Positions 53,986 to 62,147 of a stretch of DNA of 64,000 nt are shown piece after piece. Source of the stretch: Moritella sp. F3 (GTDB lineage Bacteria > Pseudomonadota > Gammaproteobacteria > Enterobacterales > Moritellaceae); NCBI RefSeq assembly GCF_015082335.1, contig NZ_BLRL01000020.1:1-64000 (forward strand), written 5' to 3'. Numbering within the stretch: position 1 is the first letter of the stretch; each line of letters starts with the position of its first letter. The position numbers were made by a program, and so were the translations under genes. Under the pieces are notes generated by a model that had not been told where the DNA came from, did not search any database, and was given only the letters and a program-made list of their open reading frames with translations.

Positions 53986-54786
53986 ATGTCGGCCGAATAT
54001 GACAATCGTTTTAGTGGTATTGCGCGTTTATATGGCGTTAAAGCACTGCAATTTTTTAGTCAAGCGCATGTATGTGTGATTGGTATCGGTGGTGTGGGTT
54101 CTTGGGCTGCTGAAACTTTAGCGCGTTCAGGCATCGGCAAGATCACCCTGATCGACATGGATGATATTTGCGTGACTAATACCAACCGTCAAATTCATGC
54201 CTTAAAAGATACTATCGGTAAGCAGAAAATTGATGTGATGGCTGAACGTATTCGTGCTATTAATCCTGAATGTATCGTGACGCCAATCGATGATTTTATT
54301 ACGGTTGATGAAGTCGGCCTGCACATCAGTAAAGAGTTTGATTACGTTATTGATGCGATTGATAGCGTACGTTCAAAAACAGCCTTGCTAGCACACTGTA
54401 ATCGCCAAAAAATTAAATGCATTACCATTGGTGCTGCGGGTGGTCAAATCGACCCAACTCAAATTCAAGTACTGGATTTATCTAGAACAAATCAAGATCC
54501 ATTAGCGGCGAAAGTGCGCTCTGATCTGCGTCGTTTACATAACTTCAGCAAAAACCCAACGAGTCGCTTTGGTATCGAGTGTGTATTCTCTACCGAGCAA
54601 TTAATTTACCCTGGTACAGATGGCGAAGTGTGTTCGACTAAGAACTTTCTTGATGGCGCAACAGGCATGGATTGTTCAAGTGGCTTTGGTTCTTCAACGG
54701 CGGTGACGGCTAGCTTTGGTCTAATCGCCGCGTCGCGAGTATTGAAAAAGTTAGCTGAACGAGAAGCGCGTTATCGTCCAGAGTAA
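53986..54786 (+). CDS. tcdA: TcdA (CsdL) tRNA threonylcarbamoyladenosine dehydratase
   Basis: E1-like enzyme that cyclises t6A37 in tRNAs with ATP. 266 residues (E. coli 268): ThiF-type nucleotide loop GIGGVGSWAAETLARSGIG, IDMDDICVTNTNRQ and C-terminal SSGFGSSTAVTASFG. Its E. coli partners CsdA and CsdE, encoded beside it there, are both in this window (60051 and 56286). GAGGTAGGG precedes the ATG. Confidence 0.93.
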   Translation: MSAEYDNRFSGIARLYGVKALQFFSQAHVCVIGIGGVGSWAAETLARSGIGKITLIDMDDICVTNTNRQIHALKDTIGKQKIDVMAERIRAINPECIVTPIDDFITVDEVGLHISKEFDYVIDAIDSVRSKTALLAHCNRQKIKCITIGAAGGQIDPTQIQVLDLSRTNQDPLAAKVRSDLRRLHNFSKNPTSRFGIECVFSTEQLIYPGTDGEVCSTKNFLDGATGMDCSSGFGSSTAVTASFGLIAASRVLKKLAEREARYRPE

Positions 54787-54814
54787 GGTTTGAATAAGAT
54801 TTAATAAATGATGG

Positions 54815-54851
54815 AAACCAGCTGATACTCTCTGTATTCGCTGGTTTTTTT
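54815..54851 (+). terminator. terminator of tcdA
   Basis: An 8-bp stem AAACCAGC/GCTGGTTT with partly paired loop, then T7. Confidence 0.8.
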
Positions 54852-54996
54852 GTATCTAGCGCCCGCCTTTATTTTTCTCTGGACTCAATAGGCCTCAAGG
54901 TAATCGCCTTTAATTCGGTTATGTTAATAAGTTGTGATACCATTCAAACACATGTTTGAAAAACAAAACTGATCACATCAAGTAAGGAAACAAGGT

Positions 54997-56208
54997 ATGA
55001 GTAAAGTATTTATTGTTGCAGCAAAGCGTACGGCCCTTGGTAGTTTTGGTGGCAGCTTAGCCGGTGTTGATGCGGCTACGTTAGGTGCAACGGCAATCAA
55101 AGGAGCGTTAGCTGCTGCAAAGGTTAACCCTGAGCACGTTGATGAAGTGATTGTTGGTAATGTGATTAGTGCTGGACAAGGCATGGGCCCTGGTCGTCAA
55201 GCGGCGATGCAAGCGGGTATTCCTGCTCGAGTGCCTGCTTATACGTTAAACATGATCTGTGGTAGTGGCATGAAAACCATCATGGACGGTGCTGCACACA
55301 TTAAAGCCGGTGATGCGGACATTGTGGTTGCTGCTGGGATGGAAAGTATGTCTAACATTCCTTATTTGATGCCAGCGAAAACGCGTTTTGGTTCTAAAAT
55401 GGGTAACATGACCATGGTTGATGCAATGATCAATGATGGGCTGACGGACGTATTTAATAATTACCATATGGGCATGACGGCGGAAAATATTGTTGAGCAG
55501 TTTGGTTTAACCCGTGAACAACAAGATACGTTTGCAGTGGGCAGCCAACATAAAGCGGTTGCAGCTATCACGGCTGAACGCTTCGTTGACGAAATTATCC
55601 CCGTTGATATAAAAGTACGTCGTCAAACACAAAGCTTTGCGACTGATGAATATCCAAAAGATAATACCAGTGTTGAGGGCTTAGCTAAACTGCGCCCAGC
55701 ATTTAAAGCGGATGGTTCAGTGACGGCGGCAAATGCATCTGGTATCAATGATGGCGCGGCGGCGATCATCTTAGCTTCAGCTGCTGCAGTAGAAAAATAC
55801 GGTTTAGAACCGATGGCAGAACTGATTGCTTATGGCCAGGGTGGTATTGATCCACAAGTGATGGGGTTAGGTCCGGTACCTGCGATTGAACAAGCATTGA
55901 AACGTGCGGATATGTCATTGGAGCAAATGGAGTTGTTAGAACTTAATGAAGCCTTTGCAGCACAAGCGCTAGGGGTAATGACTAACCTGACTCAAGAGCA
56001 TAATGTGGATATGGATTGGTTTGCAGATAAGACCAATGTTAACGGTGGTGCGATTGCACTGGGTCACCCATTAGGTGCTTCTGGCGGTCGTATAACGGTA
56101 ACGTTATTACACGAAATGCAAAAACGCGGTGTTGATTACGGCCTCGCATCGCTGTGTATTGGCGGTGGTATGGGGACGGCGTTGATCGTTAAAAACTTGC
56201 AGAAGTAA
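54997..56208 (+). CDS. acetyl-CoA C-acetyltransferase (thiolase II)
   Basis: Condenses two acetyl-CoA or cleaves acetoacetyl-CoA. 403 residues with nucleophile C88 in LNMICGSGMKT, H357 in NVNGGAIALGHPLGASG and C387 in SLCIGGGMG. AtoB/PhaA-like by length and motifs. No neighbouring gene indicates which pathway it feeds. AAGGAAACAAGGT precedes the ATG. Confidence 0.92.
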   Translation: MSKVFIVAAKRTALGSFGGSLAGVDAATLGATAIKGALAAAKVNPEHVDEVIVGNVISAGQGMGPGRQAAMQAGIPARVPAYTLNMICGSGMKTIMDGAAHIKAGDADIVVAAGMESMSNIPYLMPAKTRFGSKMGNMTMVDAMINDGLTDVFNNYHMGMTAENIVEQFGLTREQQDTFAVGSQHKAVAAITAERFVDEIIPVDIKVRRQTQSFATDEYPKDNTSVEGLAKLRPAFKADGSVTAANASGINDGAAAIILASAAAVEKYGLEPMAELIAYGQGGIDPQVMGLGPVPAIEQALKRADMSLEQMELLELNEAFAAQALGVMTNLTQEHNVDMDWFADKTNVNGGAIALGHPLGASGGRITVTLLHEMQKRGVDYGLASLCIGGGMGTALIVKNLQK

Positions 56209-56233
56209 TCGTGAAATAGCTTTTTGATGACGA

Positions 56234-56271
56234 TAACGTGTAAGTGGTGAACATGATTCACTTACACGTTA
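56234..56271. terminator. bidirectional hairpin between thiolase and csdE
   Basis: A perfect 13-bp inverted repeat (TAACGTGTAAGTG/CACTTACACGTTA) with a 12-base loop between convergent genes; no long T-run. Confidence 0.6.
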
Positions 56272-56285
56272 CGATTAAAACGCCT

Positions 56286-56711
56286 TTAAGCCGCTTTAAT
56301 TGCAGCAATAACGGCTTTTAAACCGTTACCACGAGATGGACTAAGTTGTTGCATAAAGCCCAATTGTGCAAAGTAATCATCAACATCAAACGCGGCGATC
56401 TCGGCACGGGTTTTCCCGTTAACTGCAGCTAATAATGTTGCCATTAAGCCTTTAACAATACGGGCATCAGAATCTAACCCAAACCATAATCGCTCGTCAT
56501 TATCGCAATGCAAGGCTAACCAAGCTTGGCTTTCGCAGCCTTTAATTTGATTTTCTGCTATTTTATAATCATCACTTAATGCTGGGATCTTATTACCCAG
56601 TTGGATCAATTGGCGGTATTTATTTTGCCAGCCAGCTTGTGCGGTTAATAACGTCAGCACATCTGTGCTAGTGATAGTGTTGCCAAATGGACTTGACGAG
56701 AAATCGGTCAT
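56286..56711 (-). CDS. csdE: CsdE sulfur acceptor (SufE family)
   Basis: Accepts persulfide from CsdA and passes it on. 141 residues; the acceptor Cys is C59 in IKGCESQAWL, and the CsdE-type start SSPFGNTIT and C-terminal LSPSRGNGLKAVI resemble E. coli CsdE more than SufE. It is not next to csdA as in E. coli; 3.3 kb of other genes lie between. It follows the PepSY gene on the same strand. Confidence 0.87.
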   Translation of the reverse strand: MTDFSSSPFGNTITSTDVLTLLTAQAGWQNKYRQLIQLGNKIPALSDDYKIAENQIKGCESQAWLALHCDNDERLWFGLDSDARIVKGLMATLLAAVNGKTRAEIAAFDVDDYFAQLGFMQQLSPSRGNGLKAVIAAIKAA

Positions 56712-56766
56712 GAATATTCCTGATTATTCTTGTAGTAGCTACCAGATGTGGTCTGGCAGGGGATAA

Positions 56767-57021
56767 TTAATCTTCTTCGACTGAGATAAATTGACCTGTG
56801 GTAGTCAGTTCTATTTCAACTTTTTCGTTGTTAGCGTTACGCGCTTTAATTTCATAGCGATTATCGTCATAATCAAATTCAACTTTAGAAATATCATGAA
56901 AACCTTGTTCAACAAGCAGTTCAATCACTTGCGCGATGGATTTTTCTGGCTGATCATTCGCAGGATTAGCAAGTGTTGCTGGACTTAGTAAAATCAGTAT
57001 TAAGTAATAATATTTTAGCAA
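56767..57021 (-). CDS. small secreted PepSY-domain protein
   Basis: 84 residues from a TTG start with AGGG seven bases upstream. A signal peptide (about 1-18, YYLILILLSPATLA-N) precedes one PepSY domain (SIAQVIELLVEQGFHDISKV then EFDYDDNRYEIKARN). PepSY proteins are often periplasmic sensors or inhibitors tied to two-component systems. Divergent, across 52 bp, from another PepSY gene leading the two-component operon. Confidence 0.75.
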   Translation of the reverse strand: MLKYYYLILILLSPATLANPANDQPEKSIAQVIELLVEQGFHDISKVEFDYDDNRYEIKARNANNEKVEIELTTTGQFISVEED

Positions 57022-57073
57022 AATTTGACCCTGTTAATGTTCTATTCATTTAAACAACGGTACTCTATAACCT

Positions 57074-57430
57074 ATGAAAATACGAATTTTATTAACTGTC
57101 ATGCTAATCTTTATGTCATGGCAAAGTGTGGCAATGCCGCATATCGAATACGAAGAAGATCTTGACGAAGTCACGGCAGCGGTGAAGGCGAAAGAGATCA
57201 GTCCGTTTATTGATTTACTCGCCATTATTGAGCGTGATTTTAACGGTCGAGTAATTAAAGTCGAACTAGAAAAAGACGATGATTACAGTGAAGATGATAT
57301 TTGGATATACGAAATCAAAATTCTCGATGCCGATCGTAATGTGGTCAAAGCAGACTTTGACGCTAAAACGTTCCGTTTGTTAGCCATTAAAGGTCATAAA
57401 CTCGAACGTTTTTTTAATCAGAATAGGTAA
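57074..57430 (+). CDS. secreted PepSY-domain protein leading a two-component operon
   Basis: 118 residues: signal peptide (about 1-20) and a PepSY domain (FIDLLAIIERDFNGRVIKVE then DIWIYEIKILDADRN). Acidic, presumably periplasmic. Its stop is two bases from the response regulator start, so it belongs to that operon; regulation or sensing for the kinase is inferred from this and from similar PepSY-kinase clusters. Confidence 0.8.
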   Translation: MKIRILLTVMLIFMSWQSVAMPHIEYEEDLDEVTAAVKAKEISPFIDLLAIIERDFNGRVIKVELEKDDDYSEDDIWIYEIKILDADRNVVKADFDAKTFRLLAIKGHKLERFFNQNR

Positions 57431-57432
57431 GC

Positions 57433-58092
57433 ATGAAAGTATTAATCGTTGAAGATGAACCGCAACTAGCCCAACAAATGCAGCAGCAATTAACTGCACA
57501 GGGCTTTATCGTTGATTGTGCTTATGATGGTGAAGAGGCGCATTTTATGGGCTCGACCGAAACTTATGATGCCGTAGTGCTCGATCTGGGCTTGCCTAAA
57601 ATTGATGGTTTAACGGTATTGAAAAAATGGCGCGCTGAAAATTTGGCGATGCCCGTTATTATTCTTACCGCGCGGTCGTTATTACACGAAAAGATTGAAG
57701 GCTTGAACGCGGGCGCTGATGATTACCTCGCAAAGCCTTTCCAAATGGGTGAGCTCGTTGCACGTTTACAGGCTTTAGTACGCCGTGCAGCAGGCAAAGC
57801 GTCGTCGATTGTTACCGTTGGCGATATTCGTTTAGATATCTCGGCATCAACGGTCACTAACGCTGGTTTGAGCGTGACGCTGACGGCGCATGAGTTTAAG
57901 GTGCTGAGTTATTTAATGCTCCACCTTGGTCAAGTGGTCTCTCGGGCTACCTTGATTGAACATATTTACGCGCAAGATTTTGATCGTGATTCCAATACTA
58001 TCGAAGTATTTGTTGGCCGATTACGTAAAAAACTCGGCAGTAAAATGATCGAAACGGTACGAGGATTAGGTTATAGGATCGCACTGGATTGA
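57433..58092 (+). CDS. OmpR-family response regulator
   Basis: 219 residues. Receiver domain with acidic pocket (EDE, 7-9), phospho-acceptor D51 in VVLDLGLPKIDG and K in DYLAKPF; C-terminal winged helix (about 125-219) ending IETVRGLGYRIA. PhoP/QseB-like. Overlaps the kinase gene by four bases. Confidence 0.9.
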   Translation: MKVLIVEDEPQLAQQMQQQLTAQGFIVDCAYDGEEAHFMGSTETYDAVVLDLGLPKIDGLTVLKKWRAENLAMPVIILTARSLLHEKIEGLNAGADDYLAKPFQMGELVARLQALVRRAAGKASSIVTVGDIRLDISASTVTNAGLSVTLTAHEFKVLSYLMLHLGQVVSRATLIEHIYAQDFDRDSNTIEVFVGRLRKKLGSKMIETVRGLGYRIALD

Positions 58093-59459
58093 AACGTTTT
58101 TCATTAAAAAATAGATTATTGTTTGCTGCAGGTGGCTGTTGCGTGGTGCTGATCCTGATCACTGGGTTTACCGTGCAGCGTTACATGCAAGACTATTTAC
58201 GTAGCGAATTGGTGACCAAATTAACCTTATCGCTAGACGAATTATTAAGTCGCCTTGAAGTGCAACCGCCCACGCTAGATTCCGCTAATCGCTATATGCC
58301 CTTTGATGTCATGCCGATTAACTCCTTGTCCGAACCGCGATTTAACCAACCTTATTCGGGACTTTATTGGCAAATCCAAACCGATAATCAAGTGTTGAAA
58401 CGCTCGCGTTCATTATGGGAAAAACAACTGACTTTTAGTCATTTGAATAATGAATTTGGTCTTGATGACTTTGTGACGGAAGGCCCTACTGGCAAAGCAC
58501 TTATGGTGCTGCAACAGAAAGTAAAATTACCTGATAGTGAAATGTTTTTTTGGGTTTCTGTGGCACAAGAAAGTAGCAGTTTAACGCTCGCATTACAGGG
58601 CGTTAATCGCAGTTTATTAATCGGCCTTGGACTATTGGCGCTGGCTGTTATGCTTTTGATCTTATTGCAATTAACTTGGGGTTTACGGCCGTTAACGACA
58701 TTGCGAAAAGAGCTAGCTGAAATTGAAAATGGCGATAAAGCGCATTTTCAGCACCATTATCCGCAAGAAATCGATCCACTGGTTAAAGATATTAACCGCT
58801 TGTTGGTACATCATCAGCAGTTGCTAGAAAAGGCGCGTACCAATGCCGGTAATATGGCGCACGCATTAAAAACACCTTTGAGTATTATGCAAAATGAATT
58901 GGCTCTGCCGCAACCGCCACAACGACTTTTGTTGCAACAACAGCTACAGCAAATGCGCCAACATATTGAATACCATTTATCATCCTCGCAAATAGCGGCG
59001 AAGCAGTTATTAGGCGCTAAATGCAGCCCGCACCAACAATGTAGCAGTGCCGTGTCGGCTTTTTCACGTTTGTATGCTAGCCGTAATATTGCCGTTGAAC
59101 TTACCTTTGACGAGGCGTTAACAGTTGCTGTTGATGGCCGTGACTTTGATGAAATGGCTGGTAATTTGATTGAGAATGCATATAAATGGGCGACATCACG
59201 TATTGTTATCTCAGCGGTTGTGGTTGACGGCTTACTGCAAATGACGATTGCGGATGATGGTCCTGGTATGAGTGACGCAGATTGTCAGTTGGTATTGGAT
59301 CGTGGTCAACGTTTAGACGAACAAACCCCAGGTCATGGCCTAGGGCTTAATATCGCAGCAGAAATGGCGCTGATGTATCAAGGCAAGTTGGTATTACAGC
59401 GCGCATCGCTTGGCGGTTTAGCGGCGCAATTAGCATTGCCGCTACGAAACCGTTTATAA
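58089..59459 (+). CDS. sensor histidine kinase
   Basis: 456 residues from a TTG start (the TTGA overlap with the response regulator stop). Span 1 (about 9-28), periplasmic domain (30-172), span 2 (about 175-197), HAMP-like linker, phospho-acceptor H258 in NMAHALKTPLS, and an ATP-binding domain with NLIENAYKWA, DDGPGMSD and HGLGLNIA. Resembles PhoQ-type kinases in H-box form; the ligand is not known. Confidence 0.88.
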   Translation: MKRFSLKNRLLFAAGGCCVVLILITGFTVQRYMQDYLRSELVTKLTLSLDELLSRLEVQPPTLDSANRYMPFDVMPINSLSEPRFNQPYSGLYWQIQTDNQVLKRSRSLWEKQLTFSHLNNEFGLDDFVTEGPTGKALMVLQQKVKLPDSEMFFWVSVAQESSSLTLALQGVNRSLLIGLGLLALAVMLLILLQLTWGLRPLTTLRKELAEIENGDKAHFQHHYPQEIDPLVKDINRLLVHHQQLLEKARTNAGNMAHALKTPLSIMQNELALPQPPQRLLLQQQLQQMRQHIEYHLSSSQIAAKQLLGAKCSPHQQCSSAVSAFSRLYASRNIAVELTFDEALTVAVDGRDFDEMAGNLIENAYKWATSRIVISAVVVDGLLQMTIADDGPGMSDADCQLVLDRGQRLDEQTPGHGLGLNIAAEMALMYQGKLVLQRASLGGLAAQLALPLRNRL

Positions 59460-59840
59460 AAGCTTGATACTTTCGACTTCTACTTCAGGTGTCGAACCAC
59501 CTTCAAATTCACCAAAGATGCGTAGCTTGGTGTTGTTATCAATGGCTACTGGTAGCTTGATATCATCGTCAAGTTCAACAATAACTTGGCCTGTAGCGTC
59601 GGCGAACATGTATTTGTCTGCGCTGATTTGGTGGATTAACTGACCTTCCAATACCACGTTAGCTTCGCTGAAACTGCCTATGTTTTCTAGGTTTTCCTCT
59701 ACTGTCGTGACGTTCATTGCTGGGCCTGTGTAATTAATCGATTGTTTGTTGTGCTCATCATGGCCATTACCTTTTGCCATTGCTAATGTTGGTAACATAA
59801 CGATCGTTGCTGCGAGTGCGATAATTGTTTTCTTTAGCAT
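59454..59840 (-). CDS. YgiW/YdeI-family periplasmic OB-fold (BOF) protein
   Basis: 128 residues from ATG 59840, which has AGGAG at a good distance; a longer reading to 59927 adds 29 Asn/Ser-rich residues and is unlikely. Signal peptide (about 1-22, cleavage after AMA), then a BOF domain with NVVLEGQLIHQISADKYMFAD and IVELDDDI. Such proteins are induced by stress or cations in enterics, where ygiW lies beside qseBC. Here the gene is tail-to-tail with the kinase gene and shares six bases with it. Confidence 0.82.
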   Translation of the reverse strand: MLKKTIIALAATIVMLPTLAMAKGNGHDEHNKQSINYTGPAMNVTTVEENLENIGSFSEANVVLEGQLIHQISADKYMFADATGQVIVELDDDIKLPVAIDNNTKLRIFGEFEGGSTPEVEVESIKLL

Positions 59841-60050
59841 CTTAAATCTCCTGAAAACCTGCGGCTTTCGTTTGTTGTTATTGCTGCTGCTATTGCCGTT
59901 GTCGTCGTAGCCGCAGCGCCTAATCAATGTTGATGATGCTATTAAACAACATTGATACTGAATACAATCTGAGTGCGTTGTTCATATTCAGTACATGTTT
60001 GGAGATGGCTTTGTTTTCACGTTTTATAGCGACGCTCTTATAACGCGTGA

Positions 60051-61271
60051 TTAGAGTAAGTCGAGTAGCTCATTCAATGCTTTAATGAAAAAATCGATTT
60101 CTGCTTTGGTGTTATAAATGGCTAGAGAAACGCGTATGGTGCCGGATAGTTTTAGGCTGTGCATCAAGGGTTGGGCGCAGTGATGCCCAGTACGCACGGC
60201 GATACCTTGTAAGTCGAGTAACATACCGACATCGCCATTATGAGCGTCACCAATAATAAAACTGACGCCGCCTGCGCGGTGCTGCGGTGAGCCAATGATT
60301 TTAATTCGTGGCATCTTTTCCAGTTCAGCCGTGGTGTACGCCAGCAATGTAGCCTCGTGGCTTGCTAGTGCTTGACGGTCATAACTGTTTAAAAATGTCA
60401 TGGCGCGGGCTAGGCTAATCGCTCCAGCTATATTTGGGGTTCCGGCTTCGAATTTAAACGGTAATTCGTTATACGTGGTGTGTTCAAAACTCACGGCTTT
60501 AATCATCTCGCCACCACCTTGCCACGGCGGTAATTGATTTAATGCTTGTTCTTTGCCCCAGAGCACGCCGATACCGGTTGGGCCATACATTTTATGTCCA
60601 GAGAACACATAAAAATCACAGCCCAGCGCTTGTACGTCAACATCCCAATGCGAAATAGCTTGAGCGCCGTCGATTAATACTTTAGCACCGACTTGTTTCG
60701 CTAATGCGATGATCTCCTCAATCGGGTTCACCGTACCGATTGCATTGGATACATGGCTAACTGCCACTAACTTGGTTTTAGCGCTCAGGAGCTGTTTATA
60801 GGCCTGTATATCGAGGTCTGTAGACGGTAATAGCGGGATAACCTTGATAATCGCGCCTGTGCGTTGTGCGAGCATTTGCCAAGGCACGATATTAGCGTGA
60901 TGCTCCAAGGTCGAAATGATGATCTCATCACCCGCTTGGATGCTTGTCGTTAAACAATTGGCAATTAAATTTATGGCTTCGGTGGTGCCACGGGTCCAAA
61001 TGATTTCTTTACTGCTATTGGCATTGATAAACTGCGCACAGATATCACGGGCATTTTCATAAGCCGACGTCGCTTGCGCACTTAATGCGTGCGATGCGCG
61101 GTGGACATTAGCGTTGATATCACGATAATAAGTATTAATCGCCTCAAGCACTGATAATGGCTTTTGACTGGTGGCTGCATTGTCCAAATAAATTAACGGA
61201 TGATCGTTTACTTGTTGGGATAATACGGGGAACTGTTGTCTGAGGTTAATTAATTCAATATCGCTAAGCAT
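60051..61271 (-). CDS. csdA: CsdA/SufS-type cysteine desulfurase
   Basis: PLP enzyme that takes sulfur from cysteine as an enzyme persulfide. 406 residues: EHHANIVPWQ, the PLP lysine in SGHKMYGPTGIGVLWG, and the persulfide C365 in RTGHHCAQPLM. Type II desulfurase; with csdE and tcdA nearby it is called CsdA rather than SufS, though no suf genes are in view to exclude the latter. Confidence 0.88.
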   Translation of the reverse strand: MLSDIELINLRQQFPVLSQQVNDHPLIYLDNAATSQKPLSVLEAINTYYRDINANVHRASHALSAQATSAYENARDICAQFINANSSKEIIWTRGTTEAINLIANCLTTSIQAGDEIIISTLEHHANIVPWQMLAQRTGAIIKVIPLLPSTDLDIQAYKQLLSAKTKLVAVSHVSNAIGTVNPIEEIIALAKQVGAKVLIDGAQAISHWDVDVQALGCDFYVFSGHKMYGPTGIGVLWGKEQALNQLPPWQGGGEMIKAVSFEHTTYNELPFKFEAGTPNIAGAISLARAMTFLNSYDRQALASHEATLLAYTTAELEKMPRIKIIGSPQHRAGGVSFIIGDAHNGDVGMLLDLQGIAVRTGHHCAQPLMHSLKLSGTIRVSLAIYNTKAEIDFFIKALNELLDLL

Positions 61272-61619
61272 GGTGGTAAACTCACTATCAAGGAGTGGGG
61301 ATTATAACCTGAAAAAATGCCTTACGCATTTGTACATTTCGGTGAATTTAAATAGTTTTTGCAATTATTATGATTTAATTTTTATTGCTTGTTTTTGGCC
61401 TTTTTTTTACCTTTTAAACTGTTTTATTGCATTTGTGCTCACAAAATCACCGTTGCAGTCTGTTTTTAGCGCGATTTGTCTGTAGTTAAAGATGGTGATA
61501 TTTTGCACTATTATTGATTTGTGTTTGGCTTTACTGTATAAACCGAGCTTTAAAAGTATACCTAGTAGCTTCAAATGCGACTATGTAGACACTTATATTT
61601 GAAGTTATTGGAGCACACT
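61272..61619. other. upstream region of rpmB
   Basis: 348 bp, A+T-rich. It contains the rpmB promoter at 61514-61542. Nothing else is recognised; an ORF at 61270-61485 has no support. Confidence 0.5.
61514..61542 (+). promoter_or_regulatory. rpmBG promoter
   Basis: TTGATT and TATAAA with a 17-bp spacer, about 78 bp ahead of rpmB: a good sigma-70 match (4/6 and 5/6). Confidence 0.65.
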
Positions 61620-61856
61620 ATGTCAAAAGTATGCCAAGTCACTGGTAAAAAACCAGCTGTTGGTAACAACGTTTCTCACGCAAAAAACCGCACACGTCGC
61701 CGTTTCTTGCCAAACCTACATTCACACCGTTTTTGGGTTGAGAGCGAAAACCGCTTTGTTAAATTACGTCTTACTGCTAAAGGTATGCGTATTATCGATA
61801 AGAAAGGTATTGATTCAGTTTTAACTGAAATGCGTGCCCGTGGTGTTAAGGTTTAA
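61620..61856 (+). CDS. rpmB: 50S ribosomal protein L28
   Basis: 78 residues, the same length as E. coli L28 and very similar (SKVCQVTGKKPAVGNNVSHA, LPNLHSHRFWVES). ATG 61620 follows GGAG; an in-frame start at 61575 adds 15 residues not found in L28. Cys-poor form without a zinc ribbon. Confidence 0.97.
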   Translation: MSKVCQVTGKKPAVGNNVSHAKNRTRRRFLPNLHSHRFWVESENRFVKLRLTAKGMRIIDKKGIDSVLTEMRARGVKV

Positions 61857-61867
61857 GGAACTAGATT

Positions 61868-62023
61868 ATGCGCGATAAAATTCGTTTGAATTCATCTGCT
61901 GGTACAGGTCACTTCTATACTACAGATAAGAACAAAAAAAACATGCCTGAAAAAATGGAAATCAAAAAGTTTGATCCAGTTGTTCGTAAGCACGTTATCT
62001 ACAAAGAAGGCAAAATCAAGTAA
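61868..62023 (+). CDS. rpmG: 50S ribosomal protein L33
   Basis: 51 residues (MRDKIRLNSSAGTGHFYTTD then KNKKNMPEKMEIKKFDPV), 11 bp after rpmB with AAGGA ahead. It lacks the CxxC pairs, so it is the zinc-independent form, as in E. coli (55 residues). Confidence 0.97.
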   Translation: MRDKIRLNSSAGTGHFYTTDKNKKNMPEKMEIKKFDPVVRKHVIYKEGKIK

Positions 62024-62048
62024 TACTTGATTGCGTTTTTGATGTATA

Positions 62049-62080
62049 AAAAATGCCAGTTATTTATAACTGGCATTTTT
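62049..62080 (+). terminator. terminator of rpmBG
   Basis: A perfect 13-bp stem (AAATGCCAGTTAT/ATAACTGGCATTT) flanked by A and T runs. Confidence 0.9.
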
Positions 62081-62147
62081 GTATGCAAATTTTGCTACAA
62101 TCTAACCTCTACCTCTTTTCCTAATGTTTTAGTCTGGTGTTGCCCTT

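Noticed and set aside
61270..61485. 71-residue ORF upstream of rpmB
   Set aside because: Phe/Asn/Leu-rich translation typical of A+T-rich non-coding DNA, no ribosome site, and it overlaps the csdA start.
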